Assembly: GCA_039700805.1 (NCBI GenBank)
Contig: JBCAZE010000005.1
Coordinates: 1 to 52,840 of the forward strand
Direction: 5' to 3'
From: CALBPI01 sp039700805
GTDB taxonomy: Bacteria; Pseudomonadota; Gammaproteobacteria; Steroidobacterales; Woeseiaceae
DNA length: 52,840 nucleotides
Position 1 is the first letter of the stretch; each line of letters starts with the position of its first letter. Position numbers and translations under genes: made by a program. Below are positions 49,258 to 52,840 of this stretch, piece after piece. Below the pieces are notes generated by a model. That model was not told the DNA's origin, ran no database searches, and worked only from the letters and a program-made list of their open reading frames with translations.

Positions 49258-50367
49258 ATGTCCTCACTCGATGCGCTGTTTCAGCCTTTCAAGATTCGTG
49301 ATCTCGAGATTCCCAACCGCTTTGTCATGGCCCCGATGACACGGTCTTTTTCGCCGGACGGTGTGCCTGGCGAAGACGTTGCCGACTACTACCAGCGCCG
49401 CGCAGCTGCGGATGTTGGTCTGATCCTCTCGGAAGGCACGACGATCGATCGTCAAGGCGCATCGTCTGATCCGAGGGTGCCAAACTTCGTACACGAAGAT
49501 TCACTGGCGGGCTGGCGATCCGTGATCGGTGCGGTGCATGAGGTCGGTGGCAAGATGGGCCCGCAGCTTTGGCACGTTGGTATGATGCGCAAGCCCGGTC
49601 AGGGCCCATATCCAGAGGCTGACTCGGATAGTCCATCCGGCGTCACGCACACGGGCAAGCAGGTGTTGCCTGCGCCCAGTGATGAGGAGGTCGCCGATAT
49701 GGTGTCCGCGTATGCAAAAGCGGCAGGCCATGCGAAGGACCTCGGGTTCGATATGATTGAGATCCATGGCGCACATGGCTATCTCATCGATCAATTTTTC
49801 TGGTCTGTCATGAACCAACGCGATGACCGTTATGGCGGTTCGTTGGAGCAACGCACCGAGTTTGCCAAAGAGATCATCCGCCAATGTCGCGCCGCTGTGG
49901 GCGAAGGAATGCCGATCTTTTTGCGTTTCTCACAATGGAAGCAGCAAGACTACACGGCGCGTTTGGCAGAAACGCCGGAGGCACTGGAGTCTTTCCTTGG
50001 CGGTTTGGCAGACGCCGGGGTTGATGTCTTCCACTGTTCGCAGCGTCGATTCTGGGAGCCGGAATTCGACGGTTCTGATTTGAACCTGGCGGGTTGGACG
50101 CGCAAGCTCACCGGCAAGCCGACGGTCACGGTTGGCTCTGTCGGTCTCGACAGTGACTTTTTCACGTCATTTGCCGGTCAGGGTGCTGGCGCCAGCAGTC
50201 ACTCGGGCCTTGAAGATCTTGCGGCACGCGTTGACCGGGACGAGTTCGATCTCGTCGCTGTTGGCCGGGCGTTGTTGCATGACCCGGCGTGGGTGGCAAA
50301 AGTGAAACGAGGCAAGTTCGATGCATTGGAAGGATTTGATGCGGCCTCGCTCCAAGTCTTGACGTAA
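49258..50367 (+). CDS. old-yellow-enzyme family NADH:flavin oxidoreductase
   Basis: FMN-binding ene-reductase-like (beta/alpha)8 protein of 369 residues. It has RFVMAPMTRSFSPDG near residue 22, PQLWHVGMMRKPG near residue 95, and the substrate-binding stretch IEIHGAHGYLIDQFFWSVMN near 162-181 with the HGAH motif. It continues NQRDDRYGGSLEQRTEF, and ends LVAVGRALLHDPAWVAKV. This is the classic OYE order. Substrates are probably alpha,beta-unsaturated carbonyls or nitro compounds; none is specified. Stands alone, ending at a terminator. Confidence 0.94.
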   Translation: MSSLDALFQPFKIRDLEIPNRFVMAPMTRSFSPDGVPGEDVADYYQRRAAADVGLILSEGTTIDRQGASSDPRVPNFVHEDSLAGWRSVIGAVHEVGGKMGPQLWHVGMMRKPGQGPYPEADSDSPSGVTHTGKQVLPAPSDEEVADMVSAYAKAAGHAKDLGFDMIEIHGAHGYLIDQFFWSVMNQRDDRYGGSLEQRTEFAKEIIRQCRAAVGEGMPIFLRFSQWKQQDYTARLAETPEALESFLGGLADAGVDVFHCSQRRFWEPEFDGSDLNLAGWTRKLTGKPTVTVGSVGLDSDFFTSFAGQGAGASSHSGLEDLAARVDRDEFDLVAVGRALLHDPAWVAKVKRGKFDALEGFDAASLQVLT

Positions 50368-50418
50368 GACGCGCCGCGCTCACATCACGTCGCTTCGTTT
50401 CCTCGGAGTCGACGCGTC

Positions 50419-50460
50419 AAAAAAGCCCCGCCGGCTTCTCGCCGACGGGGCTTTTTTTTT
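50419..50460. terminator. bidirectional terminator between the OYE gene and the DUF305 gene
   Basis: AAAAAAGCCCCG-C-CGGC and GCCG-A-CGGGGCTTTTTT form a long stem with one C.A bulge pair, an A run before and nine T after. It can serve both convergent genes. Confidence 0.95.
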
Positions 50461-50479
50461 ATGCTGCGAGCGCGTGAAG

Positions 50480-52840
50480 CTATTGCGCGATACGCTGTCC
50501 AATGCCGCGTAACGTCTCCGCTAGCGCCATCACTCGCCGGCCATCCTGGCCTCTGACTTTCTGTCGCTCCAAGGTGCGTGCCATCTTGCTTAGCCGTCGG
50601 GTGAGGCCCTTGTCTGTATCGCCTGCGGCGAGCGCTGTCGAAGCCGCATCCAGCAGCGTTGATATCGATTGGCGCATGTCTGGATTCAACGCAGCATTCG
50701 CCCCCAGTTGGTCAAGGTACGCACGCGCGACGACAGGCTTAGCGGGCCACGATACGCTGAGTTGGCGTTGTGGGTTAAACAACTGGCCTTGATCAGCCAC
50801 CGATGCTGCTGCGATTTCGGTCTCGCTCAAATACTCACTCGGTAGCAGTTCAAAGACGTCGACTCCACGTGCGATCTCGGTGCCGTAAATACGTCCGTCA
50901 TACCAATACGTCGACCAGTAGCCACCGAGAAGCAAGTGGTCTTCGCTGACGGGTCCGCGATCAAAGTAAGCGATTTCGATCGGATTCGACGAGTCGGTAA
51001 AGTCGATCACCGAAAGCCCACCTTGATACCAAGCTTGAACAAAGATGTCGCGTCCAGGGACAGGGATGATGGAGCCGTTGTGTGCGACGCAGTTCTCAGT
51101 GTCACCCTGAGGCGCGGGAATCTTGAAGTAGCCGCCAAATTCAAGCTTGCCGTCGACGATGTCGTAAATGGCGTCTGCCCCCCAATCCAATGGGTCGTAG
51201 GCGCGACAACGCGGTCGACTGCCGCCACCCCATTCATCGGTGAACAAGACTTTTGTGCCGTCGTTGTTGAACGTTGCCGAGTGCCAATAGGCAAATCCAG
51301 CGTCGATCACCTCATCGATACGCTTCGGTTTCAACGGGTCGCTGATGTCGAAGAGAATACCGTTGCCGGAGCATGCCCCCGCTGCGATGTTTTTCTCTGG
51401 AAAGACAGTGATGTCATGACAATGGTCAGTGCGATTGGTCCGCTGCGTATCATCGCCATGGTCTCCGCCACGCCACAGCCCTGCAATGACGCCGTCGTCT
51501 GCGAATACGGCCGGGCTATCGACGATCCTTGCTTTCGACGGGTCCGCGACGGGAATCTCGATGACATCGATACGGAACAACGCGGTCCGCGAGTCGCCGG
51601 GTACATCGCCGATGCAGCCAGGCAATTCTTCTTCATCGCGGATACTGGATGTACCGGAGTTGTAGACGATGATCTTGCCATCACGCTCCGGGCCGCGAAC
51701 AACCGAGTGCGTATGAGAGCCACGACAAGTCTGGACAGCGCCCACTTGTCGGGGCGACGCGGGATCGCTGATATTGAAGATACGTATCCCTCGGAAACGC
51801 GCCTCGCTCACGTCTTCGTCAACACCTTCGAGCCCACAGTCGAGGCGCCCACGAGTCTGTTCGACCGACATGATCAATAGGTCGCCGACCACCGAAACGT
51901 CACCCTGTCCGCCGGGGCATACGACCGATGCGATGTGTTCCGGGTTACGCTCTCGATCCAGTCGGTACATGTTGAACCCGTGATAACTCCCAGCGACCAA
52001 TACGTCATCAAAGAACGCCATGTCGGTGTTGGCGAAACTCAGAAGTGGGAAGCGCTCATAAGGTTTTTTCTTCTTGGTCTCACCGTCGTCTTCGGCCGTT
52101 GTGGTGTCATCATCGGCCTTGTCGTCCGTTGGTTTCTCGGGCGGCAAACCCGACGGGTTGTTCGGGTCGAAAAAGCCGGTCGGCTTTGGTAACGATGCGA
52201 CCAACGTCAAATTGCTGATAGCGCTCTCAGCATCGGCATAACCGCCCGCGAGGCCGGCGCGGGGATCGGTAGAGAGATCGATCAGCATGGCATTCATACG
52301 TTCGATTTCTGACGTCTGATCGTTGGTGATATCCGAGGTAAATTCGAACAGCACTGGATCGTACGCGGCGCCGGGTAGTTTTAAGAGATCCTCGACCATA
52401 TCGACCGCACCTTCATGGTGTCGGATCATCAACGCGAGAAACATCTGATCGAATTCGGATCCTTTGGCTTCGGCGAGCGCCTGCATTTGCGCTTGAGTCG
52501 CCATGCCCATCATGGCCATTTGTGCTTGGTCCATATGCATATGGTGCCCAGCCATCGGAAGTTTCTCGCCACGCTCGCTCAGCCAGCCTTTCATAAATTC
52601 GATTTCGTCAGCCTGCGCGGCATTGATGCGGCCCGCGATATCGTTGACTTCAGGGTTGTTGCTGCGCTCGGCAACAAGCTTAGCCATGTCGACCGCCTGC
52701 GCGTGGTGCGGGATCATCTCGCGCATGAACTTAGCGTCTGCCGCAATGTAGCTCGTGTCCGCAATTTGGCTTGCTTTGTCACCGGCGAGCTCGCGTGTCG
52801 GTTCACCGGGTGCGCCAGGCTGGACGATGGGTACCTCGGC
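50480..52840 (-). CDS. DUF305 - LVIVD-repeat fusion protein (5' end outside window)
   Basis: An open frame of at least 786 residues. Going upstream past the internal Met at 52726 it remains open to the right edge without a stop, so the start is not in the window. Two DUF305 units lie near the visible beginning: FMREMIPHHAQAVDMA and MFLALMIRHHEGAVDMVEDL, with His pairs suited to metal binding. A Gln/Met/His-rich stretch (HHMHMDQAQMAMMGM) lies between them. After an acidic linker an LVIVD-repeat beta-propeller follows (about 300-700: IRIFNISDPASPRQVG, then CHDITVFPEKN, then FDISDPLKPKRID). A helical tail ends the protein. Probably secreted. Copper or other metal handling is suggested by DUF305, not proven. 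Confidence 0.88.
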   Translation of the reverse strand, partial: AEVPIVQPGAPGEPTRELAGDKASQIADTSYIAADAKFMREMIPHHAQAVDMAKLVAERSNNPEVNDIAGRINAAQADEIEFMKGWLSERGEKLPMAGHHMHMDQAQMAMMGMATQAQMQALAEAKGSEFDQMFLALMIRHHEGAVDMVEDLLKLPGAAYDPVLFEFTSDITNDQTSEIERMNAMLIDLSTDPRAGLAGGYADAESAISNLTLVASLPKPTGFFDPNNPSGLPPEKPTDDKADDDTTTAEDDGETKKKKPYERFPLLSFANTDMAFFDDVLVAGSYHGFNMYRLDRERNPEHIASVVCPGGQGDVSVVGDLLIMSVEQTRGRLDCGLEGVDEDVSEARFRGIRIFNISDPASPRQVGAVQTCRGSHTHSVVRGPERDGKIIVYNSGTSSIRDEEELPGCIGDVPGDSRTALFRIDVIEIPVADPSKARIVDSPAVFADDGVIAGLWRGGDHGDDTQRTNRTDHCHDITVFPEKNIAAGACSGNGILFDISDPLKPKRIDEVIDAGFAYWHSATFNNDGTKVLFTDEWGGGSRPRCRAYDPLDWGADAIYDIVDGKLEFGGYFKIPAPQGDTENCVAHNGSIIPVPGRDIFVQAWYQGGLSVIDFTDSSNPIEIAYFDRGPVSEDHLLLGGYWSTYWYDGRIYGTEIARGVDVFELLPSEYLSETEIAAASVADQGQLFNPQRQLSVSWPAKPVVARAYLDQLGANAALNPDMRQSISTLLDAASTALAAGDTDKGLTRRLSKMARTLERQKVRGQDGRRVMALAETLRGIGQRIAQ

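Noticed and set aside
50936..51880. Open frame of 314 codons on the plus strand
   Set aside because: Antisense to the LVIVD-repeat protein, which has clear repeats; the plus-strand product has no hydrophobic core or motif.

Overview
The window is ordinary chromosomal DNA of a gammaproteobacterium. Evidence for this includes ispB divergent from rplU-rpmA-obgE, rpsT divergent from murJ-ribF-lspA, mrcB (PBP1b), rdgC, a fimT-pilV-pilW-pilX-pilE minor-pilin set, GloB, a HiPIP, and TonB-dependent uptake. The gene mix is that of an aerobic, light-exposed, probably aquatic heterotroph: photolyases, molybdopterin hydroxylase, TonB receptor, many periplasmic lipoprotein hydrolases. Base composition looks even along the window. 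I saw no insertion sequence, prophage, integrase, rRNA or CRISPR array. Genus cannot be fixed by eye.

Layout. 1-7676: a partial gene end, a Frag1/DRAM-like membrane protein, a two-subunit isoquinoline-oxidoreductase-like molybdenum enzyme (minus strand), and a divergent operon of NCS1 permease, HyuA-like ATPase and DUF917 protein. 7689-16880: aldo/keto reductase, short AlkA-type glycosylase, PBP1b with a TPR lipoprotein that fits the LpoP activator, RdgC with an ATP-grasp enzyme, and two divergent secreted peptidase-like genes. 16892-22458: a beta-hydroxyacid dehydrogenase, a UreH/TauE-like membrane protein, then a TPP-riboswitch-controlled thiamine uptake and salvage operon (TonB receptor, thiamine-binding protein, PnuT-like permease, APH-fold kinase). 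22441-27038: GloB, a lipoprotein amidohydrolase with an NTF2-like partner, a histidine phosphatase, then a HiPIP gene preceded by a compact three-hairpin RNA ending in an intrinsic terminator. 27177-31700: a light-response cluster with a DUF2256-DUF3253 protein, a class II photolyase fused to a renalase-like oxidase, and a divergent second photolyase/cryptochrome. 31749-37324: FAA hydrolase, a RimB-RimK-M14-type deacylase cassette, a lipoprotein amidase, and a dienelactone hydrolase. 37430-44742: tRNA-Pro(CGG), ispB, rplU-rpmA-obgE, rpsT and murJ-ribF-lspA, without the usual ileS. 44769-47861: minor pilins without pilY1, and tRNA-Thr(CGT). 48018-52840: a VOC protein, an internally duplicated secreted protein, an old-yellow-enzyme family reductase, and the C-terminal part of a DUF305/LVIVD-repeat fusion that runs off the right edge.

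The best candidates for something not yet described are the structured RNA at about 26524-26648, the photolyase-renalase fusion with its paired operator-like repeats at 30003-30067, the thiamine operon's P1/Shine-Dalgarno arrangement, the PilY1-less minor-pilin cluster, and the duplicated secreted protein at 48423-49052.
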